Positions 11,776-23,769 of a stretch of DNA of 64,000 bases are shown in pieces (the stretch's first letter is position 1; each line of letters begins with the position of its first letter). The notes under the pieces were generated by a model. The model was not told the DNA's origin. It did not search any database and worked only from the letters and a program-made list of their open reading frames with translations. This DNA is from Theobroma cacao (lineage: Eukaryota > Streptophyta > Magnoliopsida > Malvales > Malvaceae). The translations under genes and the position numbers were made by a program. The stretch spans positions 22,363,071 to 22,427,070 of the forward strand of contig NC_030855.1 of assembly GCF_000208745.1 (NCBI RefSeq). Direction: 5' to 3'.

Positions 11776-13471
11776 TTATCTCCCAGAACCAGTAAAAATA
11801 TCAAACAATCCACAGCAACTTAACACTGAGGTTCTTTGCACCATTGGTGGAGTTGAAGCAACAAAAGGCTGTGGACCAATTCAGTAATAAACATGAATTC
11901 ACTTCTCAGTCAAATTAAAAAAGAAAGAACTCAAACTGACAACTCTAGAAAAGAATTAGGGCAAGAAATACCTGCTTTTCAGAATAATCAGGAGTCCCAG
12001 ATTCTTGGATCTTTTCCGCAACATTACTACTTTCAGCAGTAGAAGTACTTGACAACGGGAATATTTTTCCTTCATTTCCTTCCAATTCATCCCTAGAAAA
12101 CCCATTTGTTGATGGCAATAATTTCTCTTCACTTTCTTTCAACCCAACTTCAACTACATCAGACACTACCGATTTTTTTAAAGAAATTTCCACAGCATGA
12201 TCCACTTCCTCTGGCACAGATAACACAGTTTTAACCAAATTGTCAACAGCAGCAGTTTCCACGGCAGAATTACTATCAACATCCCCGAGTTTTTCATTTT
12301 CAGCAACCTTCACAACTTCTTCAGACATAATAGTAGCTGACTTATCCTCAATATTATAGGAGGTTGCTTCAGGAACAAAGTTAAAGGCTTCTTCCTTCGA
12401 CTTCTTCTCAGAGGCTTCAGATTCATCATCCGAACTACTACTGCTACTCCTACTGCTGCTGCTAGAGCTCTTATCATGCTCAACGTGTTGAATAATTACA
12501 CGTGTGCTCTCCATATCCTCCTTAGGTTCCAACTCTTTATCAATTTTAACAGCAACAACATCATCCAATCCTAATTTCTCCGTGCTGTCTAAATCTCTAG
12601 CTGCTTCTTCCACTGACTTGTCCTCAGTAACATATGATTGAACAGATGATGGTGCGCTTTTCCCTTCCTCTCTCCCCTGACTGAATGCATTCTGGTGGTT
12701 TTGGTCATCCTGAGATGCAGGGGAACCAACATCGCCACCATCACTGTCCCTTTCATCTTGGCTTTTTGGATCATCATTTCCTGGCACCATTTGATTGAAT
12801 CACAATAGTTCCAGTCACTACGCAGACAACAATTTACCAATACCCTCAAAAAACGACCACAATAAACACTAGAAAAACCGCGGGACAGAATTTCAAATCG
12901 ATTAAGCAAAATGATTTTCAATAATTTTGATGAAAATATAGCAACTAAAACCAAAACAAATACCAAAAAGCACCGCTCTATAACTTGAAAATGGATACGC
13001 AAGTTCATTCAATAACAAGAGTGCAGGTCAAAATCAAGTAAAAGACAGTACACGCTCAAAATTGCCAAAAGACACCTAAACAAATATTGGAAAATCTTAA
13101 AAAAAAAACATAAAGTAATCAATAAGTGATTAAAGGACGACAATCCCGATGAAAAGGGACCAAATCAATTAATCAAGGACATGAACTAGAAACTGTATTA
13201 GCTATTAGACACTCAAACCAAGCTGATTTGTTTAACTAGATATCTCCAACACAGTGCTTCAAAAACTGAATGACGGGGACAGGTGGATAACCGAGTAAAA
13301 AAAGTACCCATCTTCGCAAATCCACCAAAAAAACAAAACCCAAAACAAAGATTTAGAGAAAAAGCAAAGCAAACTACCATGTGGGTTGTTGTTAGTTGAT
13401 GAATTGATGTTGTTGGCTGCTTGCTCCTTCTTTTTCTTGGCAGCTTTTCTCTTCTTAGCACCTGATGGCAT
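11776..13471 (-). CDS. Acidic Ser/Glu-rich plant protein of unknown function
   Basis: Three exons on the minus strand: 13378-13471, 11972-12780 and 11776-11868, with GT-AG borders and consistent phase, give about 331 residues. The N-terminus is strongly basic (MPSGAKKRKAAKKKKEQAAN), like a nuclear or nucleolar signal. The body is acidic and low-complexity, with a Ser run (about residues 125-143, SSSSSSRSSSSSSDDE) and many Glu-Ser-Val segments. The last exon gives a compact ending, STPPMVQRTSVLSCCGLFDI, unlike the body. I recognise this organisation from uncharacterised plant proteins but know no function. It is likely disordered apart from the ends. Exon 1 and 2 borders are firm because phase matches; the last exon rests on an open frame ending at a stop and a good acceptor. 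Confidence 0.72.
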
Positions 13472-14471
13472 GATTGATTCCCCTTCTCCTCTGTGGGTAC
13501 TACCAAATTTTTATTCTTCCCTCACAGATCGTGTGGGCTGTGCTGTGGGGTGTGGGTGTCCCCTAATATCGCCTTATTGCCTTGTCTCTCTGCCGCCTGC
13601 CTTTCTCTCTATTTGCCTTTTAGGCCTTCTCCCTGGAAAATCCTAGCTGCATAAATAGTGTATTAAGTGGCTGTACTTTGAGCAATTATACTACTATTAC
13701 TAGCAAAGGGCGAAGCGTCATTCGTTGTTGAATTCAGATTCTCCCTCAAAAACGCTCCTATGCCTATAGCTATCCGCTTGGTTTCTCTTTCAGAGGGTCA
13801 AGTTGTTTTTATCCTCTGTGCTTAGCTAACATGGTCTTTTATTTTAAGGCAGGTATCACCTTTTATTGTGTCACTGTTTAATTATTCATTTATATCCACA
13901 AATATTTCCTTTTTTTAATGCATTTTAACAGCATACTATATATATTTTCGGGATTTTTGGTGTGTGAATGGGAGGGTTGTTTTTGAATTTTCATGAAAAT
14001 CATTGAATAAAGGGGGCCCATTTGGGGGAGTTGGTGGGGCCTAAGAGGGAGGCAACGTTGAAAACGGCTTTGATATGATGAAATATCAAGTGAGTGGTGT
14101 TGATTTTGCCAAGCTAAATGCTTTTCTGATGTGATTAATATGTAGTGTTTAATTTGGAATTTTTGGATTTTAGAAACCGTTGTTTGGGTTGATTTAAGGT
14201 GATGGGATTTAAAGCAGGGAGGTCACGTGGCTTTGGGGATTAATTTATAGGCTTTTGGGATTAAAAGTGGGTGCCCGGCAGTCGGCAGAAAACCAGAAAG
14301 TTGAGTTGGATTGGGATCAGACAAAAGGAGGGATCTCAATTTGAATTTGAAGATTTGTGTTCACATTTCTTTATTTGAAAAGATAAAAAAAAAATTAAAA
14401 AATAAATGAGAATTTTTTCAATAATATATATATATATATTTAAATATTTAATTTATTAATTGATGTATGAT
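13472..14471. other. Promoter region of the acidic-protein gene
   Basis: Leader and promoter of the minus-strand gene starting at 13471, with CT-rich tracts on the plus strand to about 13620. Beyond that I see no gene up to the copia target site. Confidence 0.45.
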
Positions 14472-14476
14472 TATTT

Positions 14477-14754
14477 TATTATAAATAAATATGTGAATAT
14501 CTATTATATTATAATTCAAGAAGTACAGATAAAGTCAAACAGCCTAAAAGGTAAGATACAAGAAATGTAATATGATTTGAATTCTTAGATAGAATTAAAT
14601 TAGGATTATGATTCAAGGGATTGTTAGTCTGTAAATAGACTCCTTCACTTCATTTGTAAATATACACTTTACTAAGATCTCTTTTCTCCCCTAAACACTT
14701 TCTTTATTCTCTTTAGTTATCTTTATTTATTCTTTTAAGATTTATTTCATAACA
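14477..14754 (+). repeat. 5' LTR of copia element
   Basis: 278 bases, homologous end to end with 19409-19707. It ends TTTCATAACA. The first bases TATTAT have decayed from the TGTTAT kept in the 3' LTR. A TAAATA-type signal and CT-rich R/U5-like segment are shared by both copies. Confidence 0.95.
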
Positions 14755-15397
14755 TTTTATCAGCACGATTCTCTCTCTCAAGTTTTTGAATTATTTTGTT
14801 TCATCATCTTCAAGCTTCAAAAGAAATTCAATAGTTGGTCTTTAATTTTTGATTGTAACAAAATCAGGTAAGTGACTTGATATCTTTTCAGTATTTCTAT
14901 TCTCTTAAAATCAACCTGAATATGAATTTTACTATCATATAATATATATTATATTATGTCTTTTGATTGGAAAGTGAATTTGCTATTATATAGCTATTAA
15001 TGAAAAATTATAATGTCCATTACTTGAAGTAAATGTAACAAACGAGTTACTAATAAAAAAAATTATAAATTTGTCTATTATCTGAAGTGCATGCGACATC
15101 ATTTAATAATTATGATCATGGTCATGAATCTATCTTCATGAATCTATTTTTTCCCTGAAGTGAATGCCACATCATTTAATAATTATGATCATGGATATGG
15201 AAGAAGTGGATAATAATTTTACCATCAAAATCTAAGAATAAGTTTACCACCAAAAGTAGATGGATAATTTTACCACCAAAAGTAAATGAATACCCATCAA
15301 AAAGTGAATGAATACTTTCAACCCATCAAAAGTTGATGAATAATGAAAATAAAAAAATGAAAGAAAAAAAAAGAGAGGGGGAATATAGAAAACTTAT

Positions 15398-18300
15398 TGT
15401 CATTAATGTGGCATGAAAGATCATTGGTCACATACCTATTGTACGTTTTAAATTTTACCAAGTATCACTGAAAATTAAAATATCTTGTCATGATTTTAAT
15501 CATGGTCAAGTTGATATAACACATCAAGATATTTATCCACCCTGAAGGAGGAATTGATTACATGATTGGTAATAAAATATCTATTATTGATTTTCTTGTC
15601 CTGAAAAAAGAATTGATCATTCGATTGGTAATAGAAATATCTGAGAATGAACTTAATAGTAATTGGTATATTTAGTATAACTATATTATGAAGATGCTTT
15701 ACTATGCTTAAACGATATGTTCTTATTATATGTTTTAATTCTATATTTAATATTCTTTTATGTTAACTTGTAAGTTTCTTATTATATATATTTATGAATA
15801 TTCATATTGTTGGATCTAAGATCTATGATGTAAATATATGTCTAGCAGACATTGTTATAACACACACTATATTTAAAGACAAGATTTTTTTTTTCTTACT
15901 TGACAAAAAAAATCAATGTCAATTCAATATCTTGTAGTACACAATTAATTGAAGGCTCTAGAAGAGCTAATATTTTACTACCTTAAAGATGTATTATTTT
16001 CTATTAAGTCTCAAAAACGTTTTTTAAGTTTTAAAGATATTCATCTGAATATATGTCATATTGAGACAACGAATAAAAGAGACACTTAATATCTCTATAT
16101 TACATCTACCATCTCAAGTAGAAAGTGTGTGTTGAAAAAAAAAAATTACTCGCTCTATTCTTAGAATTAAACTATACAAATATTAGAATAATTGAAATTT
16201 ATAATAAATCAGAAGTTTATTAATGATTTTAATGTTTGGCATGACAGGTTGGACCATCTCGGATCAATAATGATGCAAAAAAAATGATGAAAAATTTATA
16301 TGATCATTCATTGAAAAACCAGAAGATTTTTCAATCTAATAAATTTTACGTGCTGCTTGCTTTGAAGGCAAATAAATTATAAGACTATCACTAGCTAAAG
16401 TTGGGATTCAATTTTCTACGTTTTTGAATAATGTTCAAGGTTATATGTGGATTCATATATCCACCATGTGAACTATTTAAATATTTTACAGTTTTAATCG
16501 ATGTATCGACTAGATGGTCACATGTGTTTATTATCAGCTTGCAATTTGGCATTTGCAACTATTCATTTGCAAGCACATTTTTCTAGTTATGTAATCAAGA
16601 TTATTTGTCTTGATAATGCTGGTGGATTTACATCTCAAGCCTTTAATATTGCATATTAGTTGGAATAACTATTGAACAGCCTGTTGCTTATACTTATACA
16701 CAAAATGGTCAAATAGAATTATTTATCAGACACTTCCAATTGATTGCAAGGCCATTAATTATGAAATTCAAACTCTCAATGTTAACTTGGGGGCATGCCA
16801 TTTTGGATGCAGCAACATTTGTATTCATCAGGCCAAACGAGTTATTATAAATTCTCCCTATACAATTGGTTTATGGTCAGGAACCAAATATTTTCCATCT
16901 ACGAATTTTTTGGATGTGCGGTATATGTTTCAATTGCTCCACCACAACGCACAAATATGGGTCCTCAAAGGAGGTTAAGAATATATGTTGGATACAAATC
17001 TCCATTTGTAATTAAATATTTAGAATTATTGATATGAGATTTATTCATGACAAAGTTTGTCAATTGTTATTTTAATGAAACAATTTTTCCAACATTAGGG
17101 GGAGAAAATAAGCAGCTGAAAGAGAAAATTTCTTAGAGTAAATTATCATTATATAGTTTTGATCCTCGCACAAAGCAATATGAACTTGAAGTTCAAAAGA
17201 TAACTATTTTACAAAATATGGTAAATCAGTTGTCAGACGTATTTACTGACCTAAAGGGAATAACTAAATCTTATATACCAGCTACAAGTGCTCCTATTAG
17301 TATTAATGTCCTTGTAGGACAAGGCACGCCAGAAGCGTGGAAATCAATCAGTTTCAAAGATAAAATTCTCGAAAAAAAAAAGGAGCAAATATTTAAGATG
17401 GTCAGAAAGAGGAGTAGAAACCCTAGAAGAAACCCCTAACATAATTGAGAAAAATTTCAGAAGAAATTCAGGTAGCTGAAATCATTAATTCAATCAATTA
17501 TATCATGATGGGAAAAGATGGAACCGATAAATAAATGTCGACGATATTTTGTATAAAGCTAAATATTATGAAAGAAAAACGAGGATCTTGAACTTATATT
17601 TATTAAAGAATGTAGACATAAAAATGATTAACCAATGTAGAAAGACGCAATCAAGGTAGAATTTAATTCAATTAAAAAACGTGAAGTTTTTGGACCTGTA
17701 GTCCCTACATCAAATGATGTAAAACTAATGAAATATAAATGGATATTTGTGCTAATACGAAATGAGAAAAATGAGATATAAAACACGACTTATCGCACAA
17801 TGTTTTACACAAAGATTTGGTATTAAATATGAAAAGAGATATTCTCTGTGGTGGACACAATTATAATTCTATGTTAACTAGTCTGTTAATAAATGAGAAA
17901 ATGAAAATACATCTAATGAATGTAGTACAGCCTATTTATATGACTCATTTGATATCGATATCTATATGAAAAACCTTGAAGGATTTGAGTTGCCTGAAGC
18001 ACAAAATTTGAACTCTCGAGAAATTTACTCGATTAAATTAAATAAATCTTTATATGGATTAAAGCAATTTAGATACATGTGGTATAATCCCCTTAGTGCA
18101 AATTTGTTGAAAGAAGGCTATAGTAATAATCCTATATACCCATGTATTTTATAAAAGGGGTTTAGATATGAATTTATTATAATTATTGTTTATGTTGATG
18201 ATTTGAATATTATTGGAACTCTTGAAGAGTTATTAAAAGCCGTTGATTACTTAAAGAGAGAATTTGAGATGAAAGATATTTGAAAAATAAAGTTTTGTTT

Positions 18301-19140
18301 GAGTCTTTAAATTAAACATTTGACAAATGAAATATTTGTCAAATAATATAATTTTATAGCAAAAAGTGCTAAAATGATTTTATATGGAAAAATCATATCT
18401 ATTTAGTTCACCAATGGTTGTAAGGAAATGAGATGTGAAAAAATACTTTTTTTTGACCTCGTGAGGATAATGAATAATTTCTTGATCCTAAAGTACTGTG
18501 TCTTATTGCAATTGAAATACTAATGTATCTTGCTAGTAATACATGACTTGATATATCAATTGCGGTGAATTTATTAGCAAGATATAGTTCTTTTCCAACT
18601 CGAAGACATTGGAATGAAATTAAACAATTACTTTGATATCTCCGAGGAACAATGGATATGACTTATTTAATTCAAATGCATCAAAATAAAATTTAATTAG
18701 TTATGCAGATGCAGAATATTCATCTAATCCACACAAAGCTTGATCCCAGACAGGTTATTTGTTCACATATGGAGGTATGGGTATTTTATGGCATTTTATA
18801 AAGCAAACTATAGTTGCTACTTCTTCTAGCAATGCAGAAATTTTAGCAACTCATGAGCAAGTTATGAATGTATCTGGTTAAGATCTGTAACTTAATATAT
18901 TCGAGAAACGTGTGGCATGTCAACTAAGAAAATTTTTTTTATAATGTTATACGAGGATAATACTGCTTGCATAGTACAATTAAAGGAAAGATATATTAAA
19001 GACGATCGAACAAAACACATAGTTCGTCAAAATTCTTCTTCACTCATGACCTTCGAGAAAATGGTGAAATTAGTGTTTAACAAATTCAGTCAAGTGACAA
19101 TCTAGCATATTTATTCACTAAAGCCCTTCTTAGTGCAACA
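15398..19140 (+). pseudogene. Degenerate copia gag-pol
   Basis: Plus-strand fragments in several frames. 15398-15442 reads C-H-stop-C-G-M-K-D-H-W-S, the gag zinc knuckle with its Arg codon turned to a stop. About 15825-15885 reads CLADIVITHTIFKDK (protease region). About 16238 reads WHDRLDHLGS (pre-integrase), followed by integrase-core traces. 17688-17780 reads EVFGPVVPTSNDVKLMKYKW (reverse transcriptase start). 17966-18154 holds SLYGLKQFRYMWYNPLS, and about 18190 holds the YVDD catalytic box (VYVDDLNIIGT). 18700-18860 gives SYADAEYSSNPHKA and QTIVATSSSNAE (RNase H). 18917-19105 gives LYEDNTACIVQLKE. Stops and frameshifts separate all pieces. Confidence 0.92.
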
Positions 19141-19408
19141 TTTGAAAAGTTGGAATGCATCATTTAAAAGATCTCTATAATGCAGTCATTAGGGAGAGTA
19201 AAATACACACTGTACTCTTTTTCTTCATCAAAGTTTTTCCCATTGGGTTTTTCTTGTTAAGGTTTTTAATAAGGTAGTATTTCATAAGTGTATTCTTGAA
19301 AAAAATTATATACTCTTTTTCCTTCACTCAGATTTTTTCTCATGAGGTTTTTTCCTTATAAGGTTTTAACGAGGCATATTCTTAATACAATGGATATTCA
19401 AGGGGGAG

Positions 19409-19707
19409 TGTTATGAATAAATATGTGAATATCCATTATATTATAACCCAAGAAGTGTAGACAAAGTCAAACAGCCTAAAAGGCAAGATACAAGAAATGT
19501 AATTTGATTTGAATTCTTAGATAGAATTAGATTAGGACTATAATTCAAGGGATTGTTAGCCTATAAATAGATCCCTTCACTTCATTTGTAAATACACACT
19601 TCAATAAGATCTCTTTTCTCCCCCTAAGATTTCTTTTCTCCCCCTAAACACTTTCTTTCTTCTCTTTAGTTATCTTTATTTGTTCTTTTAAGATTTATTT
19701 CATAACA
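19409..19707 (+). repeat. 3' LTR of copia element
   Basis: 299 bases, starting TGTTATGAATAAATATG and ending TTTCATAACA. It is longer than the 5' LTR because of an extra copy of a ~21-base CT-rich unit (AAGATTTCTTTTCTCCCCC region, about 19617-19640). Confidence 0.95.
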
Positions 19708-19712
19708 TATTT

Positions 19713-21128
19713 ATTTAAAAAGTAAAATTTAAAATTTTTTAATTAAAAAAATTATAAATATATATTTCTTATTTAAAGATATTTGTTATTAAGGGAAACG
19801 AATAACGATCGATTCCGTTCTAGAAGTAGTTCCAGTTTTAGAGATACATGGTGATGACTAAACAGGAAAAGAATCATGTAACTATATTAGTCTGTGTTGT
19901 AATATATAATCAAATTGCATCTTTTCTATGACTATTTTTGTTTTAATATGTGCTAATGTTACGAGTCATTAATTTTTCCTTAAAACATTAGTTTGATAAG
20001 ATGTGTATGGCTTATGTTTATACATTTTTAAAAATTTATTTTTTGGTCTAATGTAAGATTATGATACTTATTTTTACATCAATCGTGAATGTAATTATTA
20101 AAATTTATATAAAAGTTTAAATCAATCACTTTTAACAACTTGAATTTAAATTTTTAAAAATCACATAAATTAATATAAAAAAATTATTAAATCACTGTAT
20201 TTAAACCTGAATTGTTACAATTAATTTTAAAGTAATCCTGTTGTTCGATTGGTGATGCCCGTACGTGAAAAACGTTAAAAAGTGTGGTAAGAGTATACTA
20301 GGAATATGGTGAAATGTGATTGAAGAATGAAGTCGGCAAAGGTACGAAAACATTTCCAAGATGAGGGAATTGGAGTGGTTTGGTTTTTAATAGGAATGCC
20401 CATATTTTTGACAGTATAAAGACTCATAACATAAATTTTATGCAGCACAATGTACCTCACATTTAATGCTTGTCACTTTCATGTTTTGTATGTTAGCATT
20501 AGGATTTCAATTCTCACATCCAACCCCAAAATAATAACATTACTATATGCTTAATAAGATTTTGTATTTATCCAAAAGAGACCAATAATTACCCTTCTAC
20601 CAGAAGAACCCACAATGGCTCTGCAAAGCATGCAGTCTTTCCCTCACTGCTTCAGTCTTCTGCTGTCTATCAAAAATTCTGCCATTCCTTTGTTTCCATT
20701 TTCCTCATTTTTTCCACCTCTATTTCTTCCCTTTTCACTTCTAACATGCATCATACACCCTTTTTTTTTGTCATAAATAAATAATTAATTACTTAAATAA
20801 TCGAATTATGGTTATCTATATTAAACATTGACTAATAATTCTTATCCAATTAATTGAACTTACATTTTGGAAGCAATATTTTTTGATTCCATATAGTATG
20901 CACTCATAATATAGGCCTTCAAAGTTTGTATTTGCTTTACTTATAAGATTTCTAAAATAAAAACATAAGAAAATTTCGAATCAAACACATAAATTAATTT
21001 ATAGTCATATTAACTATGATAAATATTACAGAAATCTATAAACCAAGCGAAAATGGCCAATGATAAGTTGACAACACAGATTTAAATTGCCAAAACCAAG
21101 TAAAATTATGTGGGTGAAAAACAGACTT
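19713..21128. other. AT-rich intergenic sequence
   Basis: AT-rich with no recognisable gene. A short ORF begins at an ATG near 20615 (MALQSMQSFPHCFSLLL...) but has no recognised homology and no further support. Confidence 0.45.
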
Positions 21129-21641
21129 AGTGCTTGTTTAGCTTAATTTTTTTTCAGCTTATCTACCTCTTAAAAGTAAAAATTAGACCAAACATAAAAT
21201 ATTAAAAAGCTTTTAAAAAAAGTAACTTTTTTAAAAAAAATAAAATTTTGAAAAAAAAAACTTAAGGAAAAGCTCCTGTGAGGAACTTTTTCTTTTCTTC
21301 TTTTAAAAATACAAGAGAATTTTTATTTTATTTAAAAATATCCTCATATGTTNAAGAATTTTAGGAAAAACTCATATGAGGAGCTTTTTCTTCTTCTTTT
21401 TTTAATGTAAGAGAATTTTTATTTTTATTTTAAAATATTCTCATCTGTTAAAATAATTACAATATTATCTTTTTAAAAAAATACTCTTTATGATAATTTT
21501 AATCAAAATTATAACTTATAAAAAAACTTATAAAAAAAAATTTACTAAATAATTTTAACTTAATTTTAAAAACTATCATTTTTCATAAAAATTTTATAAT
21601 AACTTTTAAATTAAAAAAAAAAATCAAACCAAACAAGCTCT
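21129..21641 (+). mobile_element. MITE copy 1 (shared with 36009-36427)
   Basis: The ends are inverted repeats: the start reads GCTTGTTTAGCTTAATTTTT and the reverse complement of the end reads GCTTGTTTGGTTTGATTTTT. The next block, TTCAGCTTATCTAC, also appears inverted near the end of the element at 36009-36427. The centre holds an internal tandem duplication (about 21255-21350 and 21362-21450, each with a GAG...TTTTTCTTCTTTT block). That accounts for most of the extra length over the other copy. One undetermined base (N) lies at 21353. No coding capacity; no clear target-site duplication. Confidence 0.7.
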
Positions 21642-21787
21642 CAAACTATATGTAACTACGGTGAAGTCATAAAGAAGCAAAGTCTGCAGAAAACAGTTTG
21701 TTAATTCATTACTTTGATCCTTCGGTTGGTTTTCTTTGATTATTGCTTATTTTCGTTTCTTTCATTCGTATACTTTCATCGACAACC

Positions 21788-22702
21788 ATGGATTATGATG
21801 TAGTAAAAGGAGCATCAAGGAATGGTTTAACTATGGAGTGGATCAACCTTCAGACTCTCGGCAAGGTTCGTATGGAGTTGTTCACTTGGTGTGAAGCCCA
21901 TAAAACCTGTTCTTGATCAATGTTTTGCTGTGAAATCTTGTCTTTATCAAAATTCCATTTCAGTTCTAAAGGAATTCAAGAAATATTGTTCAATGCTCTG
22001 GTGATATATATGTTGAGCATTGATCGAGAAGGGCCGGTGGTTTACAATTTGTTTCTTCAATATGCTCCCGGTGGTAGTCTTTTGGACTTGATGATCAAAG
22101 AAATATGGGGGCAAGATACCGGAATGTGGTGTTAAGTGTTATGCGAGACTGCTGGTTGAAGGGATTCGGGTTATTCATGAGAAAGGCTATGTTCACTGTG
22201 ATCTGAAGCCAGAAAACATCCTTGTTTATCCTTTTGATAAGTATGGTTCGATTAATACTCTAAAGATTGCTGATTTTGCCCTGGCTAAGCAACCTGGAGG
22301 GAAAGCAGATGGGCCAGCTGGGATGCTAAAGTTTCCAGGTACAGCGGTTTACATGCCACCAGAATCTGTTGCCGATGCGGAAATCAGTGCTTCATTAGAT
22401 ATATAGTCATTAGGGTGCGTTGTTCTTGAGATGATTACTGGAAAACTACCATGGGAATGTATGAACCTGACGGATTTGGCGATCAAGCTCTTATCTTTGA
22501 GGAATTTGCCAAAAATACCCGAAAACTTGTCGAGCGCAGGGAAAGATTTCTTAATGAAGTGTTTTGCAAGGGATCCTAGTGAAAGGTGGACTGCTGATAT
22601 GCTGTTAAGCCATCCTTTTCTCCTTCCAGACTGCACTTGGTGGCCATATCTGATAAACTCTCTTCCCTCTGCTCAAGCTGATAGAATGATGCTACTTGTC
22701 TA
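21788..22702 (+). pseudogene. MAPKKK-like (MEKK-type) protein kinase pseudogene
   Basis: Starts MDYDVVKGASRNGLTMEWIN then LQTLGK, typical of the plant MAPKKK17-21 group, but the Gly-loop is broken by frameshifts just after LGK. Later blocks, spread over frames, are recognisable: FLQYAPGGSLLDL, YVHCDLKPENILV (catalytic loop), KIADFALAK (DFG changed to DFA), GTAVYMPPESV (APE-like), then a TAG where DIWSLGC normally has Trp. The 3' half from 22431 is open: MITGKLPWECMNLTDLA, FLMKCFARDPSERWTADMLL, SHPFLL. It has one exon like functional members of this group. Several independent lesions make it a pseudogene; neighbouring gene SH3P is unrelated. Confidence 0.9.
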
Positions 22703-23769
22703 GTGGGAAGAAATCAGAGAACTGAAGTAGCGAGCTGCTCTTCAGTCTCTTCAGCTCTTCCCTATCGTGAATGGGTCAAAACCAACTTTCATATATATGC
22801 TTTAAAACTTTTTTTTGGCTTGAACTTGTTCTGCAATTTCAATGCCATGTGTAATAGAATAATAAAACAATGCAATAGTGATTAAAAAAATGTACTAAAT
22901 CAACTAAATCCCACTCCTTGGAAAGACCTTATAATTTACTGGTGATTTATTCTGTGATTCTGTTAGAACACTGGTTTGACTAATTCCCACTCATGCTGTC
23001 AACGGGGAGAAAGCATCACTATCAATGGTTGCCACATTTGAGAATACTGCAACAATGATCACGAGCACAGATGGAATCTTATCCTTCTTGGTTCCTATAC
23101 CATGAGCACCCCTGAAAACACCAAAGAAGGAAATGGAATGTAAAATTGCGGAATTAGGAATCAACTAAGCCATTGTATAATGGTCAAGTCAGGTTCAACC
23201 CTTTTTCCCCCCTCACCCTGTGATGATAACCATTACCAAATATTGATCTTTCACTTTCTTGCTCTTTCCTTTGGTTTAGACATTTTTATTCAATTTTATT
23301 CTCATTAAAGCCTACTATTTTTTCTACTTAATGGAATTAATTAAAGAAAAATTGCAATGGTTTACCAAAATATATTTCATCTACGGTACCCAAATTGGGC
23401 CAAGAAAACTAAGCCCAATAAAGAACAAAGCCCGCAAAGAGATTCGGGCTCAGAGCTATCCGAAAAGGAAGTCAAAGGAAAAAGCCAATTATTTTTTGTC
23501 AGTCCATCCAACGGTTCAAATCCAAAGGAGATGCTACACCTCTGTATTACAGGAAAAAGTCTGAAAGAACTAAAATTACGACATTAAAGAAGGGTTCAGA
23601 GGAAAATCAAGACAAGGGCTTATACAGCAGTTAACGTAGACACAGCTGTCAGATCTGATAAGCCTATCGTCAGTCAATAATTTAAAATTCAGATTTAAAG
23701 AAAATCCCATTTTGGCAATCTGTTTTGCTGTGAAGTTGAAAGGATCTGAAGGGTTTAGCAGAAGCAGCA
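22703..23769. other. Intergenic, SH3P promoter and leader
   Basis: Contains the kinase pseudogene 3' flank, an isolated ~40-codon minus-strand open segment with a splice-like acceptor at 22991-23111 (see findings), and the SH3P promoter with site-II-like motifs. The SH3P leader probably begins after about 23580. Confidence 0.4.
23396..23417. promoter_or_regulatory. Site II-like TGGGCY pair upstream of SH3P
   Basis: TGGGCC at 23396-23401 and AGCCCA (TGGGCT on the minus strand) at 23412-23417, 11 bases apart, about 360 bases upstream of the SH3P start. Paired site II elements are TCP-bound motifs frequent in promoters of housekeeping plant genes. Position and pairing only. Confidence 0.4.

Larger units (their letters stand above)
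14472..19712 (+). mobile_element. Ty1/copia LTR retrotransposon, complete but degenerate
   Basis: A 5' LTR (14477-14754) and 3' LTR (19409-19707) bracket an internal region of about 4.65 kb. The five-base target-site duplication TATTT is present on both sides (14472-14476 and 19708-19712). A primer-binding-like TTTATCAGCACGA follows the 5' LTR, and a polypurine tract AAGGGGGAG abuts the 3' LTR. Remnants occur in the order gag zinc knuckle, protease, integrase, reverse transcriptase, RNase H, which is diagnostic of Ty1/copia. The coding region has many stops and frameshifts, so the copy cannot be autonomous. By hand I count roughly 22 substitutions between the LTRs, plus one small tandem duplication in the 3' LTR, so the insertion is not recent. 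Confidence 0.95.

Noticed and set aside
12589..13008. Minus-strand ORF of 139 codons
   Set aside because: Overlaps exon 2 of the acidic protein in another frame and runs into its intron; no homology.
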